Assembly (NCBI GenBank): GCA_050952465.1
Contig: JBMNKZ010000002.1
Span: 269,351 to 333,350, forward strand
DNA: 64,000 nt
Reading direction: 5' to 3'
Origin: DUPU01 sp050952465
GTDB taxonomy: Bacteria; Bacillota; Dehalobacteriia; Dehalobacteriales; Dehalobacteriaceae
Shown here: positions 7,341-16,284 of the stretch, piece by piece
How the letters are laid out: each line of letters begins with the position of its first letter
How positions within the stretch are numbered: the stretch's first letter is position 1
Program-made: the position numbers and the translations under genes
The notes under the pieces: generated by a model
What the model was told of the DNA's origin: nothing
Database searches by the model: none
Seen by the model: the letters and a program-made list of their open reading frames with translations, nothing else

Positions 7341-9821
7341 TTATTTATTCCGTTGAACTAATCCCCGGGAACCATCAATAGTAACCTTTTCCCCATCTTC
7401 TAATATACCTGTGATACCCCTTACACCCATTACCGCAGGAATACCATATTCCCGAGCAATGATGGCTGCATGGGATACTGTACTGCCATACTCTACTACC
7501 AGTCCACCTATAAAAGAGAAGACAGGTGTCCAAGCAGGATTAGTATATTGGGCTACCAGGATATCGCCGGGTCTTAACCGGGCGAAATCCCGGGGATCAG
7601 TAATAATTTTACATGGACCCGAAATCACCCCACTACTGGCTCCGATCCCTGACAGCACGTTTACTCCCTGCTCAGCTACTTTTATTTTTCTCCCAGACCA
7701 CCTTTTCCGCCTTCGTTCTTGCTTTTGCATCCGGGAATTAATTTTTTCTGCCATTTCTAATTTACTTACTTTTTGATGGCTATACAAGGCATAAATCAAA
7801 TCCTTTACTTCAAAAAAGGTTAAATACATAATCTTCTCTTCATGATCCAAAAGCCCCCGCCTTACCAAACGCCTTCCCATCTCCAAAAAAAGCGTCCGAA
7901 ATACAGTCATGGCTTGAGTCAGGTAAAAGTGGCTATTCTCCCGGAAGGCATTATATTTTCGGGCGGAAGAAATTAATTTCTCTGAAAAACTTCCTAAAGT
8001 TAATAACCTAAATAAGCCTTTACCGGTTAATTGGCGTAATTTTTCTTCCGCTTCTTTTCTTCTTTCAGGCATGTTATCCTGATGGAGGTAGGAATTCTCA
8101 TCTGCAATAAGAATTCCCTTTAGCATTCCCCAGACAATTTCCGGTCTCTCCCGCCAGGTTGGGGCGGCCAAACCGCCCAATCCTTGAGATAATTCTCGAT
8201 CTCCGTATTTATTTAGAAAATCTTGAAAATCATAGAGGAATTCCCTTCCATCATCTATTTCTCCCAAGGCAGATTCCAGTCTACCGGCTTCCTGACTAAT
8301 GATCATATGCTTCACTGCCGGGTTTATCTTTGCCTTTAAGGCCAGTTCCATTAACTTAGTATTGACTTCTCCCGTCATATGATTTTGTCCTGAAAGCAAG
8401 CCTTCCAATATCACCTGACCTTCTTCTTTATTAAGAAACGTCAGCAGTCGAGACAGTAAATTATACATTGTCCCGTATTGAATATATAATAAATAGCGAA
8501 AGGTTAACGCCCTTTGCAAATCTCTCAAGGCGTCCTCCACATACTCCCAAATGATTTCTAAAGGGAACTGCTTAATACTTTCATCCTTTAATAAACGCAA
8601 ATATTTATCAAAGGCCGCTTCATTTTCCTTCCACTCCCGTTCAATATCCCAACCGGTAGCCTTTTTCACCTTGAATAATCGGGTTGGCCGTATCTTGATC
8701 GCCGGAGGAACAAAAAATTCGGGGAAATTTCCTTCCTCCACCCGACGCCACTCCACATAGGGTACAGTAAAACCCAAATTCTTATAAGCGTTAAACAAAC
8801 TCAGATAATATATTTTAACAATCATGCCGTCTATAGGAAGAATGGGCTCTGGAAATCGCTCATTAATATTTGTCCAGATTTCTTTTTGGATTTTCGTCAT
8901 TTTGTCAGAATGAATGGTAACGGGTTCTTCATCTTCCAAAGTAGTTATGGGGCGAGTTTGCAGGAGGTAAATTTCCCCCCGGTAGAGAGCCCATTCAATA
9001 TCCTGATACTCTTCATACATAAACTCCAGCTTCGCCCCATGATCCGCCAAAGTTTTTATTTGAAAGTCAGTAAGGTAAGGATAATTTTCAATGGTCTCTT
9101 TAGAAATAATATGCAACGTCTCTTTTTCTACAATATATCTGTCTGCATTTTTTTCTCCTAAAACCAGGCCTTCTCCCAGCCCCTTTACCGCTTCAATATA
9201 AAACTCCTTACGGGAATTGGTGATAGGATTTGCCGTAAACATTACCCCTGCCGCCTGGGCCGGGATCATTTCTTGCACGATTACAGCCATAGCAATATTA
9301 GATTGGCCAATGCCTTTTTGGTAACGATAATGAATTGCCCGGGGAGTCCAAAGAGAAGCCCAACATTTTTTTATTGCGGTAATCATATCCGGATAGCTTT
9401 CAATATTTAAAAAACTATCTAATTGCCCAGCAAATGAGGCAGAAGGGAGGTCTTCTGCCGTAGCTGATGAGCGGACGGCTACTAGAAAATGTTCACTTCC
9501 CTTTCTCAATTGGTCATAAGCATCTTTTAATTGAGCTTCAATGGCTTCCGGAAGGTCTAGATTAGCAAATTCCTGAAAGATATCCTGGGAAACCTCATTA
9601 ATCTTATCCAGACTTTCTCCCTGCACTTCTTCTGCCATGTTTGTTATTTTCTTTAAAATCCCTAAACTTTTTAAAGTTTGGAAATAGGCAGCCGAACTTA
9701 AACAAAAACCTGGCGGTGTCCTCATCTCCCGAGCGATCACCCCCAAGTTCACCGCTTTGCTGCCAAAGCTCACTTGATGTCTAAATTTGATGTCAGGCAG
9801 CCATAGAATCATTTCATCCAT
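7341..9821 (-). CDS. PEP synthase / rifampin phosphotransferase-like phosphotransferase
   Basis: The 826-residue protein starts with a pyruvate-phosphate-dikinase-type ATP-grasp domain (residues 1 to about 310: GSKAVNLG, AVRSSATAEDLPSASFAGQ, IQ..I.A..AGVMFTANP, DIEWAL) and ends with the swivelling phospho-histidine domain (GSTVSHAAIIAREYGIPAVMG, His784). The C-terminal TIM-barrel PEP-binding domain of true PEP synthase is missing. ATP-grasp, a unique middle region, then the His domain at the extreme C-terminus is the layout of rifampin phosphotransferase (about 870 residues), so it may phosphorylate a small molecule at ATP's expense rather than make PEP. It is monocistronic, with ATG 9821 behind CAGGAGGAG. 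The substrate cannot be read from sequence. Confidence 0.8.
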   Translation of the reverse strand: MDEMILWLPDIKFRHQVSFGSKAVNLGVIAREMRTPPGFCLSSAAYFQTLKSLGILKKITNMAEEVQGESLDKINEVSQDIFQEFANLDLPEAIEAQLKDAYDQLRKGSEHFLVAVRSSATAEDLPSASFAGQLDSFLNIESYPDMITAIKKCWASLWTPRAIHYRYQKGIGQSNIAMAVIVQEMIPAQAAGVMFTANPITNSRKEFYIEAVKGLGEGLVLGEKNADRYIVEKETLHIISKETIENYPYLTDFQIKTLADHGAKLEFMYEEYQDIEWALYRGEIYLLQTRPITTLEDEEPVTIHSDKMTKIQKEIWTNINERFPEPILPIDGMIVKIYYLSLFNAYKNLGFTVPYVEWRRVEEGNFPEFFVPPAIKIRPTRLFKVKKATGWDIEREWKENEAAFDKYLRLLKDESIKQFPLEIIWEYVEDALRDLQRALTFRYLLYIQYGTMYNLLSRLLTFLNKEEGQVILEGLLSGQNHMTGEVNTKLMELALKAKINPAVKHMIISQEAGRLESALGEIDDGREFLYDFQDFLNKYGDRELSQGLGGLAAPTWRERPEIVWGMLKGILIADENSYLHQDNMPERRKEAEEKLRQLTGKGLFRLLTLGSFSEKLISSARKYNAFRENSHFYLTQAMTVFRTLFLEMGRRLVRRGLLDHEEKIMYLTFFEVKDLIYALYSHQKVSKLEMAEKINSRMQKQERRRKRWSGRKIKVAEQGVNVLSGIGASSGVISGPCKIITDPRDFARLRPGDILVAQYTNPAWTPVFSFIGGLVVEYGSTVSHAAIIAREYGIPAVMGVRGITGILEDGEKVTIDGSRGLVQRNK

Positions 9822-9995
9822 TTTTCTCCTCCTGGTTTCCCGGAAGTTACTACTATTTATCTCTTAAGTTTTAGTTTATCATACTTATGAATATGGAAAA
9901 AGGGGCTGTCGTAAAAACGGCGGGCGAATCTTGATTTGCTCTTACATATTGTAATATATAACCAAAAATGTTAGTCCAATATCTTGTGAGAAGGG

Positions 9996-10025
9996 ATAAA
10001 AATAAGGAGAGGCAACACCTCTCCT
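9996..10025 (-). terminator. Rho-independent terminator of the corrinoid activator gene
   Basis: Stem AGGAGAGG (10005-10012) / CCTCTCCT (10018-10025) with a five-base loop, followed on the minus strand by TATTTTTATCC. It lies just after the stop of the ASKHA gene. Confidence 0.85.
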
Positions 10026-10033
10026 AAAAACTT

Positions 10034-11830
10034 TTAAGCGGAAAAACTTAAAGAACTGATAAATCGGTCCTGAAAATCTGCCCGAGCCGATAACTCTAAG
10101 TGTTTCACCTGTCGGGCGACTTTTTCCGCCTTTTGACGCATTTCTTTTGAAACTAAGAATTTACGTGCCCCTGCCCCAGCGGCATTTCCCACAGAGTATA
10201 TTCTGTCGGGATCAATAGGTGGCAAAAGCCCAATGCCTAAAGCACTAAACTTATTGATATAGCTGCCAAAAGCACCTGCGAGTAACACTCCATCTATTTC
10301 TTGGATCGTGAGATTCAACTGTTCTAATAATACCTGAATTCCCGCGGCAATAGCAGCTTTGGCCAATTGCAGTTCCCGTATATCCCTTTGAGTCAGTACT
10401 ACTTCCTCACCCAAACTGTCTTCTTTATAGGCCAGAATAAAATAGGCACCCAAATCTTCACTGCTACCTAATCTTTTCTGAAGACCGGGGGGAAGATGCC
10501 CCGCATTTTCCTTGGAAAGAAGCCGGCCGCTGGCCTCAATAATCCCCGCCTGCACCATTTCTGCCACCGCATCCATTAACCCTGACCCGCAAATTCCCTT
10601 AGCCGGTTGGTTACCAATCACTTTAATTTCCACATCATCTTTTATTACTACCCTTTCAATGGCACCCTTGGCCGCTCTCATACCAAATCTAATCTGCGCT
10701 CCCTCAAAAGCAGGCCCTGCCGCCGTAGAGCAGGAAATCATCTCCCCATTCTTAGCCAGTACAATCTCCCCGTTAGTTCCAATATCTATGACTAAATAAA
10801 TTCCTTCCTTTTTATATAGATCCGTAGACATTATAACCCCGATGGTATCTCCTCCTACATATCCTGCAATACTGGGTGTAACATAAACCTTGGCATGGGG
10901 TGCAATGTCAACGCCCAGTTCCTTGGCTTCAACCTGCACCGCCTCTGACACCACCGGAATAAAAGGTGCCGTAGCTAAATTAGTAGGATCTGCTTTTAAG
11001 AATAGATGGCTCATGGTGGTATTACCCACTACCGTCATTTGATAAATGCTCTGGGGAGAAATCCCATTATCTTTAGCTAGCTTTGCCGCTAACCGATTGA
11101 TTACTTGAATCACCCGTCGGTTTAGCTGATCCAAACCTTCCGGATTTTGATTGACATGATCAATCCTGGCAATAACATCTGCCCCAAAAGTAGCCTGGGG
11201 ATTACTAGCCGATGCTACACCCAAAGTTTCTCCCGTAATTAAATTCATTAATGCTACCACTACTGAGGTCGTTCCAATATCAACGGCAATCCCGAATAAT
11301 TTCTCTTTCGTATCTCCTGGTTCCACTGCTAAAACCTGCTGTTGGGAAATCACGGCTGTCACTAAACCCTTGGCTTTTTTATCCCGCACCGCTTTTGGCA
11401 GAGAGCGCAAAGCCTCCAGTCTAATTTCTAAACCGTTATCATCTAAGGCATTTAATAGTCTTTCCCCATCAGAATGTTGATTTTCTAAAGAAGCCGCGGT
11501 TACGTTAACGGCTTTCTTAATAATACCAGGATCAATCTTAACATTCAGGTCAGCCAAAGACAGCTCATTCTTGCGATGTAAAGAAACCTCCAACTGGGGA
11601 ATTTCTACCGTCATATCCCGGTTAACCTGAGTACGACACGCCAGAGCCCACTGGTAAACTCCTTTTTCATTAAGAACCCGCACCCGGCATTTACCGCAAG
11701 AACCATTTCCCCCACAGGGCCCATCTAATTCAACGCCCGCCTGCCCCGCTGCCTGTAGGATGTTTTTGTCTGCTGTAACTTCGACTTGAATATTGTCCGG
11801 CAAAAAAGTTACACGCAAGTTATTTCCCAT
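10034..11830 (-). CDS. Ferredoxin-ASKHA corrinoid protein reductive activator (RamA/RACo-like, DUF4445)
   Basis: A 598-residue protein with an N-terminal 2Fe-2S plant-type ferredoxin domain (Cys39, Cys45, Cys48, Cys65; motif CGGNGSCGKC) and a long actin-like ATPase core beginning at VDIGTTSVVVALMNL, followed by GNTTMSHLFL, VIDIGTNGEIVL and the LLAGAFGSYI motif near the C-terminus. These features define the RACE family, which uses ATP to drive one-electron reduction of inactive Co(II) corrinoid to active Co(I) in methyltransferase systems. I start it at ATG 11830 because AGAGGAGG then has proper spacing; ATG 11836 is too close. It follows the HEPN-like gene by 58 bases and probably shares its transcript. 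It is the natural partner for the MttB genes 7 kb away, although the corrinoid protein itself is not in view. Confidence 0.9.
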   Translation of the reverse strand: MGNNLRVTFLPDNIQVEVTADKNILQAAGQAGVELDGPCGGNGSCGKCRVRVLNEKGVYQWALACRTQVNRDMTVEIPQLEVSLHRKNELSLADLNVKIDPGIIKKAVNVTAASLENQHSDGERLLNALDDNGLEIRLEALRSLPKAVRDKKAKGLVTAVISQQQVLAVEPGDTKEKLFGIAVDIGTTSVVVALMNLITGETLGVASASNPQATFGADVIARIDHVNQNPEGLDQLNRRVIQVINRLAAKLAKDNGISPQSIYQMTVVGNTTMSHLFLKADPTNLATAPFIPVVSEAVQVEAKELGVDIAPHAKVYVTPSIAGYVGGDTIGVIMSTDLYKKEGIYLVIDIGTNGEIVLAKNGEMISCSTAAGPAFEGAQIRFGMRAAKGAIERVVIKDDVEIKVIGNQPAKGICGSGLMDAVAEMVQAGIIEASGRLLSKENAGHLPPGLQKRLGSSEDLGAYFILAYKEDSLGEEVVLTQRDIRELQLAKAAIAAGIQVLLEQLNLTIQEIDGVLLAGAFGSYINKFSALGIGLLPPIDPDRIYSVGNAAGAGARKFLVSKEMRQKAEKVARQVKHLELSARADFQDRFISSLSFSA

Positions 11831-11888
11831 CTCCATCCTCCTCTAATAAAGTCTATCCCTCCCGAACATCTCTTAGCTTATCATAGTT

Positions 11889-12752
11889 CTACATCAATTC
11901 TTGATATCCTTCAGATTTAGAGAAGAGTGTTACCCTATCATAAATCTCCTGCTCCAAATCTTCTAATTTTTTAATTATATTCTTAATTTTACGATGATAA
12001 TTCCTTGGTAAGATATAAAACTTGGTTCGCTCTTCTTCCTCCTCGACACCGGTAATTAAATAAATTTTATGAATCATATCATCATGAACCTTGCAGGCCT
12101 GATAAGCATCATTAATTGACCGGGCAATAGTAGAAGGTTCAATCTCCTCCTTTTGTACCGGAGCAATCATTCCCTTTTTGACTTTAATTACGTCACCTGT
12201 ACGTAAGATAAAAATTGGTTTGTCATGTACCATATTATCCCGATAGCGATAAAGATTACAAAATTTTTTCCATAATACCGTATACTTATTGAATTTATTC
12301 TTTCCGAATTGGTTTGCCAACTCCTCCCACTTATCCAAAGTACTCATCCTATCATAAAGACGGCTGATATTATGCAGGATAGTTTCTTTTACCTCGTCTT
12401 GAACATTATTTAAGATCCGATGATTAATCAAATATGTAGCAAAGGAATTAATAAAAGACTCCAATGAAAAAGTGACATATAATTTAGTAGTACAGGAATG
12501 TGCGATTAATTCTTCATACATCTCAACCATCTTATCTTCCAAACGCTGTCCGGTTTTGTTCCTTTCTAAGCTTCTTAAGCTCTTGTCCCAGCCTTTGATC
12601 ATTAAAAAGGATAATAATTCCTTGTTTTCGTGGGCTAAATCATATATTTCGCAAGCACTTCGGTAACATAGTTTTAAGTATGTCTCCGTACATGAAACTA
12701 AATATTCCGTTTGTGATTTATAAGCATCCCCCGTGTATAATAACCCGAACAT
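11889..12752 (-). CDS. Uncharacterised protein with HEPN-like RNxxxH motif
   Basis: A 287-residue, mostly alpha-helical, soluble protein that I do not recognise as a named family. The middle part (about residues 95-185) resembles a HEPN-type helical bundle, ending in the sequence YRYRDNMVHDKP; Arg171 and His176 form an R-x4-H motif, the catalytic signature of HEPN ribonucleases. A charged linker (EEEEERTKFY) and a short C-terminal helix follow. The start ATG 12752 has an ideal GGAGG site. It lies directly upstream of the corrinoid activator and divergent from two small acidic proteins. HEPN proteins are often toxins or RNA-processing enzymes, but no clear antitoxin partner is adjacent, so the assignment is an inference from one motif and predicted fold. 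Confidence 0.5.
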   Translation of the reverse strand: MFGLLYTGDAYKSQTEYLVSCTETYLKLCYRSACEIYDLAHENKELLSFLMIKGWDKSLRSLERNKTGQRLEDKMVEMYEELIAHSCTTKLYVTFSLESFINSFATYLINHRILNNVQDEVKETILHNISRLYDRMSTLDKWEELANQFGKNKFNKYTVLWKKFCNLYRYRDNMVHDKPIFILRTGDVIKVKKGMIAPVQKEEIEPSTIARSINDAYQACKVHDDMIHKIYLITGVEEEEERTKFYILPRNYHRKIKNIIKKLEDLEQEIYDRVTLFSKSEGYQELM

Positions 12753-12986
12753 ATCATACCTCCAGCTAAGTATGATTCCCTTGATCTTGAATTCTCATAC
12801 TAAATCATACTATTTAAGCCCCTCATCTTTTCCTTTTCTCTTTTATTTTTCGGAAAAATCTATGAAACTTCTCTCACCTTTTGGACGAACCAGTAATATT
12901 ATATAAAAGAAAAGGAAACAAGCTTACTCCTAAATGAGACCAATCAGTAAAGCTTTCTCCTCATTAATCTCAAGGAGGACATAAAA

Positions 12987-13406
12987 ATGCGAAGGCGTCG
13001 GAGATCTAGAAGAGATCTAAACTTTATAGAAAATTTAAATGAGAATCTTGAGGATCAATCGGATTCTCTGTCTGAAAGCCCCAAAGTAAGTATGCGGCCG
13101 GAGGAATCATCACCATCAGATTCCGCAAATTGGAAAGACGTGGATACTGAGACCATCTTAAAATGCGAAGCAGAGTTTTTCTGTCAGGTACTCCGGCGGC
13201 TGTTAAAAGAACTTAATTGTGCCCGTAACATGGATGATTTGGACGATGTTATCTCCCTATCAGCCAAGTTTTTGGAAGCAAGTGCTGCCAAAGAACAAGC
13301 TATCGCCTATCAAATTGCGGTTTCAAAAGGTATACATTGCCCTGTGAAAAAAAAGTCTAACTCCAAGTGCAATTTAGTTAAAGATAACAAAGAAGAAAAA
13401 GATTAA
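12987..13406 (+). CDS. Small conserved protein, paralogue A (Arg-rich N-terminus)
   Basis: A 139-residue protein with a very basic N-terminus (MRRRRRSRR), a low-complexity Ser/Asp/Glu-rich linker and a helical core (about residues 50-115) ending in ASAAKEQAIAYQIA. That core matches the next gene's product, so the two are tandem duplicates that diverged. An AAGGAGG site precedes the ATG. No known family recognised; the basic start followed by helices could suggest a coat, nucleoid or spore-associated role, but that is speculation. Confidence 0.7.
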   Translation: MRRRRRSRRDLNFIENLNENLEDQSDSLSESPKVSMRPEESSPSDSANWKDVDTETILKCEAEFFCQVLRRLLKELNCARNMDDLDDVISLSAKFLEASAAKEQAIAYQIAVSKGIHCPVKKKSNSKCNLVKDNKEEKD

Positions 13407-13476
13407 CGAATCAAGAATTAGGCGAAAACATTTCTGCCTAATAAAAAGATAAATAAAATATAGGGGGTCGCTTATT

Positions 13477-13767
13477 TTGTCTTATAATCCTGACCGTTGC
13501 AAAGAAAACGCTTTTAAGGAAATTGCCCAGGCTGAGGCAGATGTAGCCCAGTGCATGGCAGACTTTGTTTGCTGCATTTTGGACGAGTTGAAACATGACC
13601 ATAAGCATACTGTTGAAGAGAAAATTGAGTTGTTCAGATGCCTGATTCTTGCCGCTGCCGTAAAAGAAAAGGCTATTGCCGCCGTTGTTAATGCTCTGGC
13701 GAACAACACTCTGGCACAAAAAGGCCCTTGCGACGCAGCTAATGTTTTTTCCGATGATGATGATTAA
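13477..13767 (+). CDS. Small conserved protein, paralogue B
   Basis: A 96-residue, predominantly helical acidic protein starting at TTG 13477 (GGGGG site upstream). Its residues 17-72 align with the core of the preceding gene: both contain AE-x-x-(V/F)-x-x-C-(M/Q) followed by a leucine-rich helix and end in A(A/S)A-KE(Q/K)AIA. It has several cysteines (C9, C26, C32, C33, C56, C87) and an Asp-rich tail. It shares a transcript with the upstream paralogue and ends at a strong terminator. Function unknown. Confidence 0.7.
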   Translation: MSYNPDRCKENAFKEIAQAEADVAQCMADFVCCILDELKHDHKHTVEEKIELFRCLILAAAVKEKAIAAVVNALANNTLAQKGPCDAANVFSDDDD

Positions 13768-13782
13768 AACTGGACAAGAATA

Positions 13783-13810
13783 AGAGGGGATTTCAAACCC
13801 CTCTTTTTTT
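13783..13810 (+). terminator. Rho-independent terminator of the small paralogue pair
   Basis: Perfect 7-bp stem AGAGGGG (13783-13789) / CCCCTCT (13798-13804) followed by a run of T to 13810. It separates the plus-strand pair from the convergent LpdD-like gene, whose stop overlaps the T run. Confidence 0.9.
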
Positions 13811-14195
13811 ATCTCTTTGTTCTTAGCCTTAGGCATTCATCTGCGGCCTTTTTTGCCCCTTCTAAGCAATTATCCATAATAATTTTTAAGTCATCCGGCA
13901 AGGCATTATCGATATGTATCCCAGCCGTAACCGCAACCACCTCTTTAGTTTTTCGGCAAAGAATATTTCCTACCTGCTCTGCAACGACCACATCTTTATG
14001 TCCCGGCACCGTTATAACCCAAGTATCGCAACTCGTACCTGAGCCCGTAAGACTTTTTCTGGGTGTAACAAGAACCACCCCCCCTACATGGGTTTTATCT
14101 CCCCCGGTAAGTAAAACATTGATGCCATCCATGGTCAAAATCACATTCAAGTGAACCTTATACTTTCCTTTTCCGGCCTCAATTATAAATTGCAT
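13809..14195 (-). CDS. LpdD-like (prenylated-flavin chaperone type) protein
   Basis: A 128-residue protein with the outline of the small LpdD/subunit-D family associated with UbiD-type decarboxylases: an early ILTMDGINVLLTGGDKTHVGGV segment, a central strand-rich part with VPGHKD, and the late VVAVTAGIHIDNALPDDL stretch. In that family the protein is thought to help load or stabilise the prenylated FMN cofactor. I moved the start to the ATG at 14195 because GGAGGACCTG precedes it. It is not next to a ubiD gene; the only one in this window is 30 kb away (43764-45104). It is a single-gene unit. Confidence 0.65.
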   Translation of the reverse strand: MQFIIEAGKGKYKVHLNVILTMDGINVLLTGGDKTHVGGVVLVTPRKSLTGSGTSCDTWVITVPGHKDVVVAEQVGNILCRKTKEVVAVTAGIHIDNALPDDLKIIMDNCLEGAKKAADECLRLRTKR

Positions 14196-14275
14196 CAGGT
14201 CCTCCATAATTACCGTTATTTTTATTCAGTATATCATTTTGGGGGTAAGAAAAAAATAACAGAACAATTACATCC

Positions 14276-14310
14276 CAAAAAAAAGAGGAAGCAACAGAAA
14301 ATTGCTTCCC
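14276..14310 (-). terminator. Rho-independent terminator of the mttB-hyuA-BCCT operon
   Basis: Stem GGAAGCAA (14287-14294) / TTGCTTCC (14302-14309), followed on the minus strand by TCTTTTTTTT. It lies just past the BCCT stop and closes the mttB3-mttB2-mttB1-hyuA-BCCT gene string. Confidence 0.92.
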
Positions 14311-14329
14311 CAACCTACTAAAAATCTTC

Positions 14330-15892
14330 TTACATCTTTACTGTTTCACCTTTAGCTGCGGAAACACTCCTTGCAATCTCCTTTTGAGAAAACTCTCTGT
14401 TAAGATATTTGAACATGCAATAAATTATCCCGCATATGATTAACATAAAGGGTAAAGCCGTGAAAATTGAGGCTGCCTTTAAAGCATTTATACCGCCAGC
14501 TATAACTAAAGCGGCGGTTACTCCGCCTTCAATAACTCCCCAGAATACTTTTACTCCAGTGTGCGGTTCAAGAGCACCTCCTGATGAATACATCCCAACT
14601 GTAAATGTGGCCGAGTCTGCAGAGGTAATGAAAAAGGTAGCAATTAAACAAGTAGCGAGAAGGGCAACGATGCCTCCTCCTGGAAGGTGGCTTAAAGTAA
14701 TAAACAAGGCGCTGGTTTGGTCAGCCGCTACAGCATCGGCAATTCCTCCTGGTCCAAAAAGATCAATATGGAGTGCTGTGGAACCAAATATCCCTATCCA
14801 AATAATACTTAATAATACAGGTGCAATGAGCACACCGGTGACAAATTCTTTAACGGTACGCCCTTTGGAAATTCTGGCAATAAACCCGCCAACAAATGGG
14901 CCCCAAGAGATCCACCAAGCCCAATAGAATACCGTCCAGCCACCGACCCAATTGTAGCCGGCTTTTTCAGTATAGATACCATTGGGGTCAGCATAGAAAC
15001 TTAGCCAAAGAAGGTTTTGTAAATAATCACCGGTAGTAGTAACAATCATATTTAAGATATACAAGGTAGGACCAGTAAGTAACAAAAACACCATCATAAT
15101 GCTCATTAATGACATATTAATGTTACTAAGCCAGAGAATTCCTCGTTTAATACCGGTTACTGCGGAAGTAATAAATAATATTGTTACCACAACAATAACT
15201 AAAACTGCATTAGCATTATTGACTTCCATTCCCGCAAGGTAATTTAGTCCCCCGTTAATCTGCATGGCACCCAAACCTAAGGATGTGCCCACACCGGCAA
15301 CAGTAGCTATTACCGCGAAAATATCAATAGCTTTAGCATATCCACCATCCAAATTATCCCTTCCTAATATTGGCTCAAATATGGAACTGATTCGGGCAGG
15401 CAAATCTTTTCTAAAACTAACATATGCAAGTGCCAAACCTGTAATGGCATAAATCGACCAAGGATGCAAGCCCCAGTGGAATATAGTTTGTCTTAAACCC
15501 CATTGAGCGGATGCCGCAGTATTTGCTTCTCCCACGGGAGGGGACGCAAAATAGGTCATAGGCTCAGCGATACTCCAGAAAATCAGTCCAATACCCATGG
15601 CAGCACTAAACAGCATAGCAAACCAACTAAGAGTGGAGTATTCCGGCACATCATCATCTTTCCCTAATTTAATTTTCCCATACTTACTGAAAGCAAAAAT
15701 GAAACAAACCAGCACAAACAAGGTTACAATCAACAGATACAACCATCCGAGGGTATCATAAATATAGTTTAATGCCGTATTAATTGCGTTACCTGCTGCT
15801 TCCGGCACTGCCATCATCCAGATGATACAAACTAAACAAATGGCGGCAGCAGGATAAAACACTTTCTTATCTAACGTTTTCAAAAAATCCAT
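14330..15892 (-). CDS. BCCT family betaine/carnitine/choline transporter
   Basis: A 520-residue, 12-helix membrane protein of the BCCT family. The family core FSAAMGIGLIFWSIAEP lies near residue 90, and the substrate-box region VFYWAWWISWGPFVGGFIARISKGRTVKEF lies mid-protein, with the tryptophans that form the aromatic cage for quaternary ammonium groups. The short N-terminal tail and modest charged C-terminus suggest a substrate uptake or exchange carrier rather than a long-tailed osmosensor. The AAAGGAGG site precedes ATG 15892. As the last gene after three MttB methyltransferases and hyuA, it is best explained as the importer of a methylated quaternary amine such as glycine betaine or carnitine used as a methyl donor. 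Confidence 0.93.
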   Translation of the reverse strand: MDFLKTLDKKVFYPAAAICLVCIIWMMAVPEAAGNAINTALNYIYDTLGWLYLLIVTLFVLVCFIFAFSKYGKIKLGKDDDVPEYSTLSWFAMLFSAAMGIGLIFWSIAEPMTYFASPPVGEANTAASAQWGLRQTIFHWGLHPWSIYAITGLALAYVSFRKDLPARISSIFEPILGRDNLDGGYAKAIDIFAVIATVAGVGTSLGLGAMQINGGLNYLAGMEVNNANAVLVIVVVTILFITSAVTGIKRGILWLSNINMSLMSIMMVFLLLTGPTLYILNMIVTTTGDYLQNLLWLSFYADPNGIYTEKAGYNWVGGWTVFYWAWWISWGPFVGGFIARISKGRTVKEFVTGVLIAPVLLSIIWIGIFGSTALHIDLFGPGGIADAVAADQTSALFITLSHLPGGGIVALLATCLIATFFITSADSATFTVGMYSSGGALEPHTGVKVFWGVIEGGVTAALVIAGGINALKAASIFTALPFMLIICGIIYCMFKYLNREFSQKEIARSVSAAKGETVKM

Positions 15893-16146
15893 TAAACAAA
15901 CCTCCTTTTAATTTTTGCATTAAAAAGATGTAGGGATTTTCCTGAAAAATAAGTGACTTGTCTGAACCAGTTTTTTTGTTAATTAGGGCCTTACTATGGC
16001 AACAGCAGAGGGTATCTAGGACAAAATATAAAACCTTAGAACAAGTATGTGGATTGAAAAACATATTAGGCTTTGATATAACGAACTAATTATTTAGAGT
16101 AAGCTTGCTTATTTTTTTATAAAGTCACCTCCTTTGGCATCGAACC

Positions 16147-16230
16147 GGTATTGCTTAAAGCAAATACCAGGTAAAATTTTTGTCTGCACTTCCTAAACAT
16201 TGGCGTTGTTTTAATTGCTCCTTAGGAAGT
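16147..16230 (-). promoter_or_regulatory. Structured intercistronic region between hyuA1 and BCCT
   Basis: The 419 bases between hyuA1 (stop 16312) and BCCT (start 15892) hold no gene I can support. On the minus strand there is an 8-bp stem ACTTCCTA/TAGGAAGT (16223-16230 with 16188-16195) with a 27-base loop, then a hairpin over 16147-16168 (GGTAT...ATACC with an inner TGCT/AGCA). A good ribosome-site sequence AAAGGAGGTGA at about 16124-16136 has no ORF after it. No T run follows either stem, so these are more likely processing or regulatory structures than terminators. Confidence 0.35.
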
Positions 16231-16284
16231 ACATATGCCTTTTTATGACACCGCAGCTGCTGTTTGCTGCCATATTATGTATTA

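Noticed and set aside
9900..9960. GC-rich patch downstream of the PEP-synthase-like gene's promoter side
   Set aside because: No stem with T run, no RNA consensus and no ORF; nothing to support a feature.
15867..16064. Minus-strand frame upstream of and overlapping the BCCT start
   Set aside because: It overlaps the transporter's ribosome site, has no ribosome site of its own and no recognisable content.
16139..16146. GGTTCGAT on the minus strand resembling a tRNA T-loop
   Set aside because: No acceptor, D or anticodon stems can be built around it; it is part of a simple hairpin region.
16136..16156. TGGCAT...TTGCT resembling a sigma-54 promoter on the plus strand
   Set aside because: The spacing between the GG and GC elements is too long for a -24/-12 promoter, and no plus-strand gene follows.
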